DNA of 64,000 nucleotides from JBAZWV01 sp041660225 (GCA_041660225.1 JBAZWV010000003.1:1-64000), one strand, 5' to 3'. Shown: positions 26,298 through 35,143, numbered from the stretch's first letter. A program made the numbers and translations. The notes: generated by a model from the letters alone, not told the origin.

Positions 26298-27767
26298 TAT
26301 CCGCGTTTTGATCCATACAATTGCTTCGTCGCGGGTTTTCACATCTCCGTTATCGCGAGCCGTTTCTACCTCACGGAGCAGCTCCCCGACGCGCGGACCC
26401 GGCTCAATGCCAAGCGCGAGGAGATCACGCCCTTCGAGGAGTGGGAGCAGGTCTTGATGCGCCTCGAGATCTGATACGGTTTCACGAAATCGTTTTCCGT
26501 ACTCGTAGGGTTCATTCGGATCACGCGTGCCGGGAATGCCACGACCGCGCCAATCGGCTTCGGCGACAGCAAGAAGAACGCGCCACGGCGTTGGATGCGT
26601 GCGACGGATCAAACGACGGACCCCATTTCGATACTGCGCGTCCGTGATCGCTCCTTTTTCATGTTCTCTGTACAACATGCCCGGCTTCAGATGTTCGGAA
26701 GCGGCAATGACGCAGTTATGAAGGATCTCTGATGAAAACGTCCAACGCGCGAGAAGAGATTTGGTTGGGATGATTCCCGCTTCTTCGTGTCCGCGCGAAC
26801 GGATGCGGCCATCAATCACCTGTGTTGTCGCGGGCTTTCCAAGATCGTGACAAAACGAGCCGAGCACAACGGAGTACGCTTCCCGTTCGCTAAAACTGCG
26901 TGCAGAATCACGGATGATGCGCGCTGCTTCGTCGATCACCATGAGCGAATGGACCCACACATCCCCTTCCGGATGCCATTCCGGTTCCTGTTTCGTCCCA
27001 ATGAGCGCTTGAAGCTCCGGATAATCGCGTTCGATAATGCCGAGCTCACGCGCGAGCGTCCATCCGATCGATGGTTTTTCGGCCATGAGAATCAATTTCC
27101 GAATCTCATCTGTCACACGTTCTTTTGAGAGCGTCGCGAGATCGCCGCGTGCAACCATGGAATGCATAAGCTCAAACGATTTGGGTTCAACCGCGAAATC
27201 CAGACGCGCTGCGAGCTGAATTGCACGATAGACGCGGAGTGGATCGTCGACGAATGTTTTTGGATCGACAACGCGCAACCGTTTTTCATCAAGATCTTTT
27301 TTTCCGCCGAACGGATCGACAAGCGTTCCGTCTTTCACGTCGATCAGCATTGCGTTCACCGTGAAGTCACGACGACGCGTCGCTTCTTCGACCGTCATGT
27401 TCGGATCTCCTTCGACGACAAATCCCTTGTGTCCGCTCCCCGATTTGGACTCGCGTCGCGGCAAGGCGATATCGACAAAGCCGCTGCCTGCAGGAATCCG
27501 GAAGATACCGAATGCCTTTCCGACCGAGTGAATCTGCCCCGGAAATAATTGATTCAACAGCGTTTCAAGCTTCTCGACGAGCACGCCATACACTTCAAGA
27601 TCAACATCATGCGACAACTCGCCTCGTAACGCGTCACGCACAAAGCCGCCTACGAGATACAGCTTGGGGACCTCGGCGGCGAGTTTCTTCAATATCGGCG
27701 CGGCGGGATGTTCTTTCCAAAATTGGCTCAACAGATCTCTCTGATCCACCTGAAACGGATTTTGCAT
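26295..27767 (-). CDS. cca: CCA tRNA nucleotidyltransferase with HD domain
   Basis: Adds or repairs the 3' CCA of tRNAs. 490 residues. The class II nucleotidyltransferase head has LYLVGGFVRDALRGE and the DxD metal motif (HDVDLEVYG); the next block, RRDFTVNAMLID, and the LRVYRAIQLAARLDF motif of the neck are also clear. An HD phosphohydrolase domain follows (LGSFCHDLGKPATT, RGHEEAG). Both tRNA genes in this window already encode CCA, so here the enzyme would act mainly in repair. TTG or ATG starts near 27767 are possible; the ATG fits the fold. Confidence 0.94.
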   Translation of the reverse strand: MQNPFQVDQRDLLSQFWKEHPAAPILKKLAAEVPKLYLVGGFVRDALRGELSHDVDLEVYGVLVEKLETLLNQLFPGQIHSVGKAFGIFRIPAGSGFVDIALPRRESKSGSGHKGFVVEGDPNMTVEEATRRRDFTVNAMLIDVKDGTLVDPFGGKKDLDEKRLRVVDPKTFVDDPLRVYRAIQLAARLDFAVEPKSFELMHSMVARGDLATLSKERVTDEIRKLILMAEKPSIGWTLARELGIIERDYPELQALIGTKQEPEWHPEGDVWVHSLMVIDEAARIIRDSARSFSEREAYSVVLGSFCHDLGKPATTQVIDGRIRSRGHEEAGIIPTKSLLARWTFSSEILHNCVIAASEHLKPGMLYREHEKGAITDAQYRNGVRRLIRRTHPTPWRVLLAVAEADWRGRGIPGTRDPNEPYEYGKRFRETVSDLEAHQDLLPLLEGRDLLALGIEPGPRVGELLREVETARDNGDVKTRDEAIVWIKTRI

Positions 27768-27785
27768 GAAGACATCATACTATAC

Positions 27786-28025
27786 CTACTCCTTCGGCGG
27801 CGCGATCTTCGAAACGGCACGGATCAAAACCCAGCCGGCGATGGTGAGGAATCCGATGTCATCTAACCAGCCCATCAGCGGAAGGATGTCGGGCAAGAGA
27901 TCGATAGGCCAGAGGAGATAGACGAGCGCGATCACGAGAAGCGCCTTCGGTTTCCAGTTTGTTTTTGGGTCCTTCAGGTAGCGCCAAATTGAACGCCAGT
28001 CGGGAATAAAAGAGTTGCGGCTCAT
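27786..28025 (-). CDS. YkvA-family (DUF1232) small membrane protein
   Basis: 79 residues. Matches the DUF1232/YkvA pattern: a helix with PKALLVIALVYLLWPIDLLPD, then the short turn and LDDIGFLTIAGWVL. The PxDLxPD motif in the first hydrophobic segment is the family signature. Function unknown. Overlaps the upstream lipoprotein gene by 4 nt, so it is the second gene of a two-gene operon. Confidence 0.88.
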   Translation of the reverse strand: MSRNSFIPDWRSIWRYLKDPKTNWKPKALLVIALVYLLWPIDLLPDILPLMGWLDDIGFLTIAGWVLIRAVSKIAPPKE

Positions 28026-28789
28026 AATGCGAGAAGGCCTTTCATGGCGTCATACGGAATGCGGACTTCACTCGGTCCCGCAGCGTACGCAGCGACTTGA
28101 TACGGCGTAAAAATGATGACGAGTTCTTTTTCGGTGAGATACCAGGTTGTGTAATTATCCTCCTTCGGACCTGCACCGGATTGCATCCATTCATCATCAG
28201 TGAATTCGGCCTGCGTATTTCGTTCCGTCAGTTCCGTGATGGCGTAGTCCGAAACGAATACGAGACCTTCTTCCGGAGATGTGAAGAGGTCTTTGAACAT
28301 CACTTCTTTTTTTGTGGAGAGATCAAAGACGACCGTGTCATAAAAGGCGTTCGGGTGTGCGCCTCCGGTGTATTCGCTCCCTTCCATCACGATGCTAAAG
28401 CGTCCGAACGCGCCGGTGTACACATCAAAATCTTGTCCGAGAAACCAGTTGGGTTCGTTCGGAATCTCGCTGGACTCGTTTTCGAATTCTCCCTGGATCT
28501 TTCGAAATTCGGCGATGCGATCCTGTACGCGCTGTTCGATCAGTTCGTTAAACGCGGCTTGAATGTCGGCGTCCACGAATCCGTTCATGCGCGGATACGA
28601 CACGTCGATCTCATAGCGTGCGGCTTCTTCATGGATCGTCTCTTTGACGAAGAGGCTGGCATCGATCTTTGTAGCGGGAGCCGATGGAGCAACCGCAATA
28701 ATCGGGGTTGGAGTCGTGGCAACGGGCTCTGGGCAGCCGGCACCGAGAATGGCAACGGTGAGCAGGCTCGGGACGAAGAGATGTTTCAT
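28022..28789 (-). CDS. DUF3298/RsiV-like lipoprotein
   Basis: 255 residues. Lipobox AILGAGC ends the signal peptide. The mature part fits the DUF4163-DUF3298 family: a beta region with EIDVSYPRMNGF, EYTGGAHPNAFYDTVVFDL and a C-terminal RIPYDAMKGLL. In Bacillus RsiV the same domain binds lysozyme, but here there is no membrane helix or anti-sigma part, so only the fold is shared. ATG at 28787-28789 is chosen because TATACT lies 6 nt before it (leaderless) and the signal peptide starts there. Translationally coupled to the YkvA gene. Confidence 0.85.
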   Translation of the reverse strand: MKHLFVPSLLTVAILGAGCPEPVATTPTPIIAVAPSAPATKIDASLFVKETIHEEAARYEIDVSYPRMNGFVDADIQAAFNELIEQRVQDRIAEFRKIQGEFENESSEIPNEPNWFLGQDFDVYTGAFGRFSIVMEGSEYTGGAHPNAFYDTVVFDLSTKKEVMFKDLFTSPEEGLVFVSDYAITELTERNTQAEFTDDEWMQSGAGPKEDNYTTWYLTEKELVIIFTPYQVAAYAAGPSEVRIPYDAMKGLLAL

Positions 28790-28795
28790 AGCGAG

Positions 28796-28801
28796 AGTAT
28801 A
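28796..28801 (-). promoter_or_regulatory. -10 box of a leaderless promoter
   Basis: TATACT on the minus strand ends 6 nt before the ATG of the DUF3298 lipoprotein. No Shine-Dalgarno and no clear -35. Confidence 0.5.
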
Positions 28802-28851
28802 GTCAGTCGAGTCTTGAAAAGCGAGGTCAGGCGTGGTTTCATGACGAGCGC

Positions 28852-29739
28852 ATGGATGGGTCACGATTACGGCTTCTTACGCTCAACACCGGCCTGTTCC
28901 GCCTTCGGATCGGACCGTGGTCTTTTTTGGATCCCATTCCGCACACGGCCGCCCGTATCCATCACATCGCGGACGCCGTCCGCGTCCATCAGCCTGACGT
29001 TATCGCCTTCCAAGAAGTGTTCGCGGATCGCGACCTCGACCGCCTGCACAATGAGCTCGCCGCTGACTATCCGCATTACGCGTCCAGCCGCGATCATATC
29101 CCGTCCCCGCGTATCCGCGCCCATTCGGGTCTGTGCGTGTTCTCCCGCTTTCCCCTCAAAAACCAACGTCACGAGATGTTCCAGGACACCTCCCTTGATG
29201 AACGCCTGTTTGTAGGACGTGGATTCTTGGCAGCGAACGTCGAGTCCCCTATTGGCGTGGTTTCGGTGTTTAACATGCATCTCACGTCCGGTGGAATCTT
29301 CCGTGATCCGCGCGGAGCGGCGTTCGTCGGCATTCGCAATAACCAGGTTGACCAACTGACGGCCGCTGGAAACGCAGCAACATCTCCCATTCGTATCATT
29401 TTAGGAGATCTAAATGCTGGACCAGCCGTGTCGGAAGAAAATTATGCGCGCGTCCTCGCGAACGGGTTTCGAGATTCATGGGACCTCCATCCCGAAACCA
29501 TCACACGTCTCAAACACGTCACATGGGAAAATGCGAACCCTCTCACCGGTCGCGAACTTCATAAGACCGAAGCGCCACAACGTATCGATCATATTTTTCT
29601 CCATCCCGATACGCTGAATCACGTCACCGTAGGACGCGCCGAGATCGTCCTCCATGAACCGCGCGTCATGACCCCCCGCGGACTCGTGACCGTGTCAGAC
29701 CATTACGGCGTGCTTGTCGATCTGGAAAAGAAGATTTAG
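28852..29739 (+). CDS. Endonuclease/exonuclease/phosphatase-family hydrolase
   Basis: 295 residues of the EEP (DNase I-like) fold. Metal and catalytic motifs in order: LTLNTGLF, IAFQEVF with the metal glutamate, HSGLCVFSRFPL, FNMHLTSGG with the catalytic His, LGDLNAGP, RIDHIFLHP and the final SDHYGVLVDL. No signal peptide is visible. Substrate may be a phospholipid or sphingomyelin-like ester, a nucleic acid or an inositol phosphate; sequence alone does not decide. Divergent from the DUF3298 lipoprotein, with their 5' regions close together. Confidence 0.88.
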   Translation: MDGSRLRLLTLNTGLFRLRIGPWSFLDPIPHTAARIHHIADAVRVHQPDVIAFQEVFADRDLDRLHNELAADYPHYASSRDHIPSPRIRAHSGLCVFSRFPLKNQRHEMFQDTSLDERLFVGRGFLAANVESPIGVVSVFNMHLTSGGIFRDPRGAAFVGIRNNQVDQLTAAGNAATSPIRIILGDLNAGPAVSEENYARVLANGFRDSWDLHPETITRLKHVTWENANPLTGRELHKTEAPQRIDHIFLHPDTLNHVTVGRAEIVLHEPRVMTPRGLVTVSDHYGVLVDLEKKI

Positions 29740-29771
29740 GATTGAAACGTCCCTTCACGCCAAGGAGCCTC

Positions 29772-30089
29772 ATGTCCTCCCCCGCTCTTGCGGTCAATTT
29801 ACTTCGTACGCAGGATCTCATCGGCATCAAAGAGCTTCTCTTCACGGTAGACGGAACGGCACAGGATTATGATGCGTTCCTCCGGCCGATCGACGTCACG
29901 TGTCCGGATCCGGTCGCGCTTGTGGTCCGCGTTAAGATGTTTAACGCGCTTCGGAAAACGGGATTTCATCTCGAACCTCATGGCGAAACGAGTAGCCAGG
30001 CTCGTGTATGGATCCTTTCCCAACAGGAAGCGAAACAACAGATGGACGCCTGGACACGTGCGCTTGAAGCCCTTCCGGCAGATCTCTAA
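29772..30089 (+). CDS. Orphan small protein (105 aa)
   Basis: I recognise no family. The sequence is of mixed alpha/beta character (ELLFTVDGTAQDYDAFLRP, VALVVRVKMFNALRKTGFH) with no signal or membrane segment. AAGGAG at 29762-29767 sits 6 nt before the ATG at 29772, so I prefer this to the TTG at 29742. Lies 32 nt after the EEP hydrolase gene on the same strand and ends in a terminator, so it may be co-transcribed. Confidence 0.65.
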   Translation: MSSPALAVNLLRTQDLIGIKELLFTVDGTAQDYDAFLRPIDVTCPDPVALVVRVKMFNALRKTGFHLEPHGETSSQARVWILSQQEAKQQMDAWTRALEALPADL

Positions 30090-30090
30090 C

Positions 30091-30116
30091 CTCCGCAACC
30101 TCGCGGAGTTTTTCTT
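30091..30116 (+). terminator. Intrinsic terminator
   Basis: CTCCGC-AACCTC-GCGGAG hairpin with a following T run. Confidence 0.85.
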
Positions 30117-30136
30117 TATGGTTAAAAACGAACAGC

Positions 30137-30164
30137 TTTACAAAGAAAACAATGCGCCTATACT
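30137..30164 (+). promoter_or_regulatory. Promoter of the GlsB/YeaQ-like gene
   Basis: TTTACA (30137-30142), 16-nt spacer, TATACT (30159-30164). The start site should lie about 40 nt before the ATG at 30212. Confidence 0.6.
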
Positions 30165-30211
30165 AAAAATATTCTTCGTCTCATGCATTTTATTCCTAAC
30201 GCTCTATCACT

Positions 30212-30466
30212 ATGAACATCATCTGGTTCCTCATCATCGGCGCACTTGCGGGTTGGATCGCTGGGAAGCTCATGAAAGGAAGTGGGTTCGGTCTGCTCGG
30301 AAACATCGTCGTTGGAGTGATCGGCGGAGTGATCGGCGGATTCCTGTTCGGCCTTGTCGGTATCAGCGCGTACGGACTCATCGGAGATCTCGTCATGTCG
30401 GTACTCGGCGCCGTGGTTCTCCTCTATCTCGTTTCTCTTTTCCGCGGCGGGGCACGCTCCTCGTGA
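30212..30466 (+). CDS. GlsB/YeaQ/YmgE-family small membrane protein
   Basis: 84 residues, three hydrophobic segments with the Gly-rich packing of the family (IIGALAGWIAGKLMKGSGFG, VGVIGGVIGGFLFGL, VLGAVVLLYLVSLFR). Often annotated as transglycosylase-associated protein; function unproven, frequently stress-induced. Own promoter upstream and strong terminator downstream, so monocistronic. Confidence 0.92.
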   Translation: MNIIWFLIIGALAGWIAGKLMKGSGFGLLGNIVVGVIGGVIGGFLFGLVGISAYGLIGDLVMSVLGAVVLLYLVSLFRGGARSS

Positions 30467-30480
30467 GCGTGACTGCTCGC

Positions 30481-30511
30481 AAAACGCCCGACGAACTGTC
30501 GGGCGTTTTGC
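30481..30511. terminator. Bidirectional terminator
   Basis: AAAACGCCCGAC pairs with GTCGGGCGTTTT around a 5-nt loop; serves the converging GlsB-like and CarF-like genes. Confidence 0.92.
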
Positions 30512-30513
30512 TA

Positions 30514-31260
30514 TCAAAATACTTCGTGCTCGACAACGTGAACGACGTGAAGGTCATTGTGACGCGGCTCCACGCCGGAAAGGCGGGAGATGATGCGTTC
30601 AAGACGCGGAAAAAAATCCACGCGGGCCAAAATCGGATTCATCCAACCGACGGTGATGCAATAATACCGATCGTAGGGCGACGCGTGATGGATCGCATGG
30701 TGTTCGGGAGAAAGAATGAGCCCCGCGCGTTGCAATGCTCGAACAAACGCAGGCTGATGTTTCCGATGTGCCCACTTGTGAAATTGATTTGTTGCGAATA
30801 ACCCGAGTGCCGTTGACCATACGAACGACGAGAAAAGAAACAGAGCCATCGTCATCGGACGGCCGATCAGAAACAAAACGAGCGGCGTGATCAGAATGGC
30901 CGACGCGAAACAATTTGAGCCGTTGGTTTCGATGGGATCATGCCGCGTGATTGCCGTTTGATCGACGTGATGTTCGCGGAATGTACGGATAAAAAGCTTT
31001 CCCACGATCGGCGTTGATGCACTGCCCCACGTGTCTCCCATCCAGTGTACAAATCCTGATACGAAATCCGCGGCGATATATCCCAAAAAACAAACACACA
31101 TGAACAGAATGACGCGCCCGCCGATAAACGGTGCGATCCTCCACAATAGATATCCTTCGAGGATAAAAAAGAAAACGATGCCCAGGACATCGAAGATACG
31201 ATTTTTGACATCGTAGTCCGCAAGCGTTGCGCGGAGACTTTTTGCGGAAAAAGACTTCAT
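30514..31260 (-). CDS. CarF/TMEM189 (PEDS1)-like lipid desaturase
   Basis: 248-residue membrane protein of the Kua/CarF/TMEM189 family. Characterised members introduce the vinyl-ether bond that turns plasmanyl- into plasmenyl-ethanolamine (plasmalogen). The histidine clusters of the di-metal site are in family order: FVHWMGDTWGS after the second helix, FREHHVDQTAITRHD, NQFHKWAHRKHQP and SPEHHAIHHASPYDRYYCITVGWMN. Hydrophobic segments lie at ~25-65, ~120-160. Monocistronic by position. The cell would need ether lipid substrates, its own or from a host, for this chemistry; a related desaturation on another lipid is possible. Confidence 0.85.
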   Translation of the reverse strand: MKSFSAKSLRATLADYDVKNRIFDVLGIVFFFILEGYLLWRIAPFIGGRVILFMCVCFLGYIAADFVSGFVHWMGDTWGSASTPIVGKLFIRTFREHHVDQTAITRHDPIETNGSNCFASAILITPLVLFLIGRPMTMALFLFSSFVWSTALGLFATNQFHKWAHRKHQPAFVRALQRAGLILSPEHHAIHHASPYDRYYCITVGWMNPILARVDFFPRLERIISRLSGVEPRHNDLHVVHVVEHEVF

Positions 31261-31320
31261 TTGTCCAAGAGCATATGCGATTTCGACCGAATATTCAAGC
31301 GTTCTAGGCTGGATCTGCTT

Positions 31321-33141
31321 TTATTTTATCGACCCCGCTTTCAACACCAGCCTCGCCACACGGATTTCGTCGTAGCTAAAATCTTCACCAACGATTTGTC
31401 GTACAGGTGTGAGCATGTCGCTTCCCGTTTTCTCAAACGCCGCTTCGATGCGGGAAAGACGATCCGGAGTGCACGCGATGTGAGAGACGTCGAGCGTCTT
31501 TCCTTGATCAAGCGCTTTTTCGAGATGTTGTAATACGGTTGCGAGACTCAATTTTCGCATGAGTGCAATGCGATCGAGGGATAATTTCATTTCAAACAGG
31601 CGGACCGTTTCTTGAGCTGTTCCGGCTAATGCACGAACGGCCGGCTTTGAACGACGTGCGACAGCTTCTGGAAGCGGTTGCTCCGAAAGTCCCCTTGCCT
31701 CGGCGTAGGCGCGAATAATCTTCAAAAATCCGGGGCCATATTGTCTGAGTTTCTGTCCGCCGACTCCGGAGATCCGTGACAGCGACTCAGTACTTTGCGG
31801 ATAGATGCGCGCCATTTCCTGCAACGTTTTATCACCAAAAATAATGTATGGAGGCACGTGAAAGGATTCCGCGAGTTGGCGGCGGAGGGCGCGGAGTTCT
31901 TCGAAGAGCATCTGATCGAATTCGACCGAAGCTTCCGCTGCCGGCATTGACTCCGCGCGCGGCACACACACGTCACACGCTCCGCATGATTGTTCGGACC
32001 ATGTTTCGCTGAAGTATCCGAGAAGAAACTTCCGACGGCACGAACGGAGTTCACCATACCGCATCATTTCTTGCAGCTGTGCGCGGACGCGTTCACGTTC
32101 TTCCGGATCTTCCATTTCGCGGATGAAAAATTCGTGTTTGATTTTATCACCGGCGGAGTAGAAGAGGAGACAGTCGCTCGGCAATCCATCGCGTCCCGCG
32201 CGTCCGGTTTCTTGATAGTAGCCTTCAACGCTCTTCGGGAGATCCATGTGAACCACGAGGCGCACGTCCGGCTTGTCGATTCCCATGCCGAACGCGATTG
32301 TCGCCGCGATCACGGGAATTTGGTCGCGGATAAATCGTTCCTGCACGCGACTTCGCTCGGTTGCCGAAAGCCCTGCATGATACGCAGCCGCTTTGACACC
32401 GTTTGCAACAAGATCCGCAGCCACTTTTTCGGTTCCTTTGCGCGAAAAACAATAAATGATGATCGCTTCGTTCGGACGACTCCGAACTTCGCGGAGCAAT
32501 TGATCAAATGCCTTTTTCTTTGGCACGACCCGATATGTCAGGTTCGGCCGATTAAAGCTGGACTGAAAAATCCGACCGCCACCAAGCTTCAAATGACTCA
32601 CGATATCGCTACGCACGCGCGCGTTTGCCGTCGCGGTCAGCGCGATGACGGGAATGTTCGGAAAATAGTGACGCAACAAATCGAGGTTCCGATAATCCGG
32701 ACGAAAATCATGGCCCCATTCGGAAATACAGTGGGCTTCATCGATGGCAAACAGACTGATGCGAAGCGATTGGAGAAACTCGCGGACACCAGACTTCGCG
32801 AGACGCTCCGGCGCGAGATACAGAAGCTTCAGTTTGCCGTTCTTCGCGAGCATTTCAACTCTCGCGACGTCCGCAGGGGGCAAAGAGCTGTTTAAAAACT
32901 CTGCGGCGATTCCGTTCGCCCGTAGCGCGTCCACCTGATCCTTCATGAGCGCGATGAGCGGCGAAATCACGACGGTCAGTCCCTCAAACTTGAGCGCTGG
33001 CAATTGATAACACAGCGATTTTCCGCCACCCGTCGGCATCAAGACGAGTGCGTCCTTGCCCGAAACACAGTGTTCCACGACTTCCTGCTGGAGCGGCCGA
33101 AACGCATCGTATCCAAAGTGTTTTTTGAGGAGATCAAGCAT
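31321..33141 (-). CDS. recQ: ATP-dependent DNA helicase RecQ
   Basis: 3'-5' helicase for recombination and replication-fork repair. 606 residues with Walker A (MPTGGGKSLCYQLPA, ~35-50), DEAH box in AIDEAHCISEWGHDFRPDY, motif III ALTATA, motif V-VI with AFGMGIDKPDVR and QETGRAGRDG. The RecQ-Ct zinc site follows (CRRKFLLGYF ... CGACDVC), then a winged helix, and an HRDC domain (~405-480) starts near LFEELRALRRQLAES. A C-terminal extension of ~120 residues carries another helical region. Complete; ends just before the CarF-like gene on the same strand. Confidence 0.95.
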   Translation of the reverse strand: MLDLLKKHFGYDAFRPLQQEVVEHCVSGKDALVLMPTGGGKSLCYQLPALKFEGLTVVISPLIALMKDQVDALRANGIAAEFLNSSLPPADVARVEMLAKNGKLKLLYLAPERLAKSGVREFLQSLRISLFAIDEAHCISEWGHDFRPDYRNLDLLRHYFPNIPVIALTATANARVRSDIVSHLKLGGGRIFQSSFNRPNLTYRVVPKKKAFDQLLREVRSRPNEAIIIYCFSRKGTEKVAADLVANGVKAAAYHAGLSATERSRVQERFIRDQIPVIAATIAFGMGIDKPDVRLVVHMDLPKSVEGYYQETGRAGRDGLPSDCLLFYSAGDKIKHEFFIREMEDPEERERVRAQLQEMMRYGELRSCRRKFLLGYFSETWSEQSCGACDVCVPRAESMPAAEASVEFDQMLFEELRALRRQLAESFHVPPYIIFGDKTLQEMARIYPQSTESLSRISGVGGQKLRQYGPGFLKIIRAYAEARGLSEQPLPEAVARRSKPAVRALAGTAQETVRLFEMKLSLDRIALMRKLSLATVLQHLEKALDQGKTLDVSHIACTPDRLSRIEAAFEKTGSDMLTPVRQIVGEDFSYDEIRVARLVLKAGSIK

Positions 33142-33255
33142 GTGTCTTTAATACCGCTATCATGGAGCTTAGAAGGGATCAAGCGTACAGAACAAACACG
33201 ACCTGGAATAGGCCGTGTGTTGTTGGAAAATCTTGGACTGTTCCTGGAGAGATTA

Positions 33256-33438
33256 CTACGGACATGGCGCGAACTCGCAGTTCGGCCCCTGGCGCCCAAC
33301 CGAACTCCCATCCGGACAGATCTTCGCCTCCATCGTACAGGCGACGGGTCCAGGCGAGGACGGCGGAACGACTGATTCCGACTTGCATCCTGCGCCGAGA
33401 AAGATCAAACCAAGAAAAAGAGGAAGAATGTATTTCAT
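33256..33438 (-). CDS. Cys-rich mini-lipoprotein (60 aa)
   Basis: Signal peptide with lipobox (GLIFLGAGC), a short Ser/Pro linker, then a compact module with four cysteines: CTMEAKICPDGSSVGRQ followed by GPNCEFAPCP. The C-PDGS-VGR-GP-CEFAPCP pattern looks like a recurrent secreted motif in this group; I have no function for it. Two disulfides are likely outside the cell. TACAAT (33445-33450 on the minus strand) ends 6 nt before the ATG, giving a leaderless start. Lies between recQ and the phosphodiester glycosidase gene. Confidence 0.8.
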   Translation of the reverse strand: MKYILPLFLGLIFLGAGCKSESVVPPSSPGPVACTMEAKICPDGSSVGRQGPNCEFAPCP

Positions 33439-33515
33439 TTTTTCATTGTAAAGTAAAACGTGACTCGTTGATAGGTTGGATGGATACAGAATAGATTGAT
33501 AGCATAGGCATATCT

Positions 33516-34769
33516 ATGCGCCGTTTCTCTTCTCTTTTCCTCCTGCTCTTGTTGCTCACGACGCTTGCCGGACATCCAACGACACTCCTCGCCGCTCCCG
33601 CCCAAGGATCGCTCATCAAACTCGCCTGCCCTGCCGGTGCCGCTCCGGATCATTCATGCAAAGCTGTTTATTTTTACGGTCATGACAATCGTCGTCACGC
33701 GTTTCCGAATGAAAAAATCTATTTCACCTGGTACACCGGTTTTTCTACGGTCCAGACGGTGAGTTCATCGTTCCTCGCTTCGATCCCGCTTGGCGGCAAC
33801 GTGACGTATCGCCCCGGATCAAAGATGGTGAAGTTTCAAACGCTGAATAATGTCTACGCCGTGGGATTGGATGGAACCTTGCGTTGGGTCAAAACAGAAT
33901 CCGTCGCAACATCGCTCTACGGAGCTGATTGGAACAAGAAAATCGATGATCTTTCTGATGCCTTCTTTTCGGATTATCGATATGGAGCTGACATCGACAC
34001 TGCGAGCGACTATGACAAGTCCGCGGAACTCGCCGCAGCGACAACGATCGATAATAACTTGATCAGTACGTCCCGTTCCGAACGAATTGTTACGAGTCGC
34101 GGCGCATTTGATGCGGAGATTGTGACGTTGCACAAAAATCGCTTTGAGATGATCACGGACACGGGTAATACAACGGACTGTACGAACAACTGTACGGTGA
34201 AATCGCTCGGTGAATACGTTGCAGAGAATGCCGCAACGATCGGGATTCATGGAACGTACTTTTGCCCGCCGGAATACGCGGATTGCGCAGGAAAAACGAA
34301 CACATTCCTCTGGCCTGTCTATAACAGCGCAGCCGGAGTGATGATCAATGCATCGAGTCTCCCCGTCCACGAAGGACCGATGTACGCGACGACAAAAGAC
34401 GGGCAATCCTTTTTCTATCACCGCACAAAAGATCTTCAGAATATCGCAAACGTGGCCGCCGCGATTTCAAATTATCCTTCACTGATTGAAAACGGACAGA
34501 TCGTCGTTGAATCGGAAGCGCGTCTCGCAGAAACGAATCCAACAACGAAAAGTATTCGCGGTGGAATCGGTTTTAACGATCGATTCATCTATCTCGTCAT
34601 CGTCCACAGCGGAACCGTGACCGATCTCGCCTACGTCATGCGAACGCTCGGCGCCACAAACGCCCTCAACCTCGACGGAGGAGGAAGCGCTGCGCTCTGG
34701 TACGAAGGGGCGTACATTGTCGGACCGGGAAGAGCGTTGCCGAACGCGGTTTTGTTCAAGCAGAAATAG
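33516..34769 (+). CDS. Secreted phosphodiester glycosidase (NAGPA/DUF2233) family protein
   Basis: 417 residues. A signal peptide (~1-27, leucine-rich, ending LLAAPA) precedes a ~140-residue N-terminal region with repeated YFYGHDNRRHAFP / VYAVGLDGTLRWV-like beta units. The NAGPA-like domain (~190-417) carries IGIHGTYFCPP, RGGIGFNDRFIYLVIV and the hallmark ALNLDGGGSAALWY near the C-terminus. Members remove sugar residues linked through phosphodiesters; in bacteria the target is thought to be cell-wall or exopolysaccharide. Monocistronic, closed by a strong terminator. Confidence 0.88.
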   Translation: MRRFSSLFLLLLLLTTLAGHPTTLLAAPAQGSLIKLACPAGAAPDHSCKAVYFYGHDNRRHAFPNEKIYFTWYTGFSTVQTVSSSFLASIPLGGNVTYRPGSKMVKFQTLNNVYAVGLDGTLRWVKTESVATSLYGADWNKKIDDLSDAFFSDYRYGADIDTASDYDKSAELAAATTIDNNLISTSRSERIVTSRGAFDAEIVTLHKNRFEMITDTGNTTDCTNNCTVKSLGEYVAENAATIGIHGTYFCPPEYADCAGKTNTFLWPVYNSAAGVMINASSLPVHEGPMYATTKDGQSFFYHRTKDLQNIANVAAAISNYPSLIENGQIVVESEARLAETNPTTKSIRGGIGFNDRFIYLVIVHSGTVTDLAYVMRTLGATNALNLDGGGSAALWYEGAYIVGPGRALPNAVLFKQK

Positions 34770-34781
34770 TTCCTCAGACAT

Positions 34782-34816
34782 AAAAAACGCGACTCTGCTC
34801 GGAGTCGCGTTTTTTT
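34782..34816. terminator. Bidirectional terminator
   Basis: AAAAAACGCGACTC pairs with GAGTCGCGTTTTTT around a 6-nt loop; serves the converging glycosidase and zinc-ribbon genes. Confidence 0.92.
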
Positions 34817-34828
34817 CTATCCTCTTTA

Positions 34829-35143
34829 TCAGCCCATCACCTTCGCCATCACTCCTCCGAACTCCTGATCCGTGGCTTCGGTGCCGTCCAAGAGCGCGAA
34901 TGGGTGTGCGTTCCAATATGGAAGAGATTTCATGTTCTTGCGTGTAACACGTTCTGCGAGATCACGGTCTCCGTCGGTGTACTTTGAGAAAAACTGAACA
35001 CCGCCTTCAAAGATTTCTTCCGAGCTCTTCATCACGCCGTCCTTCACATCGAACTTGCAGACAGGACCCTCAGCCGTTTCGAGACCGACGTCATTCACGT
35101 GATCCCCTTCAAACGGCATCCCACAGGTAATACAGGTTTTCAT
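34829..35143 (-). CDS. Putative zinc-ribbon domain protein
   Basis: 104 residues. It begins MKTCITCGMPFEGDHVND with a second cysteine in GPVCKFDV, the start of a zinc ribbon of the AraC-associated PF12674 type. The remainder is a helical segment (EEIFEGGVQFFSKY, AERVTRKNMKSLPYW). Function unknown; a cytoplasmic nucleic-acid or protein-binding role is a guess. Monocistronic. Confidence 0.78.
   Translation of the reverse strand: MKTCITCGMPFEGDHVNDVGLETAEGPVCKFDVKDGVMKSSEEIFEGGVQFFSKYTDGDRDLAERVTRKNMKSLPYWNAHPFALLDGTEATDQEFGGVMAKVMG

Noticed and set aside
28097..29215. 372-aa plus-strand frame
   Set aside because: Runs antisense through the DUF3298 lipoprotein and into the EEP gene in another frame.
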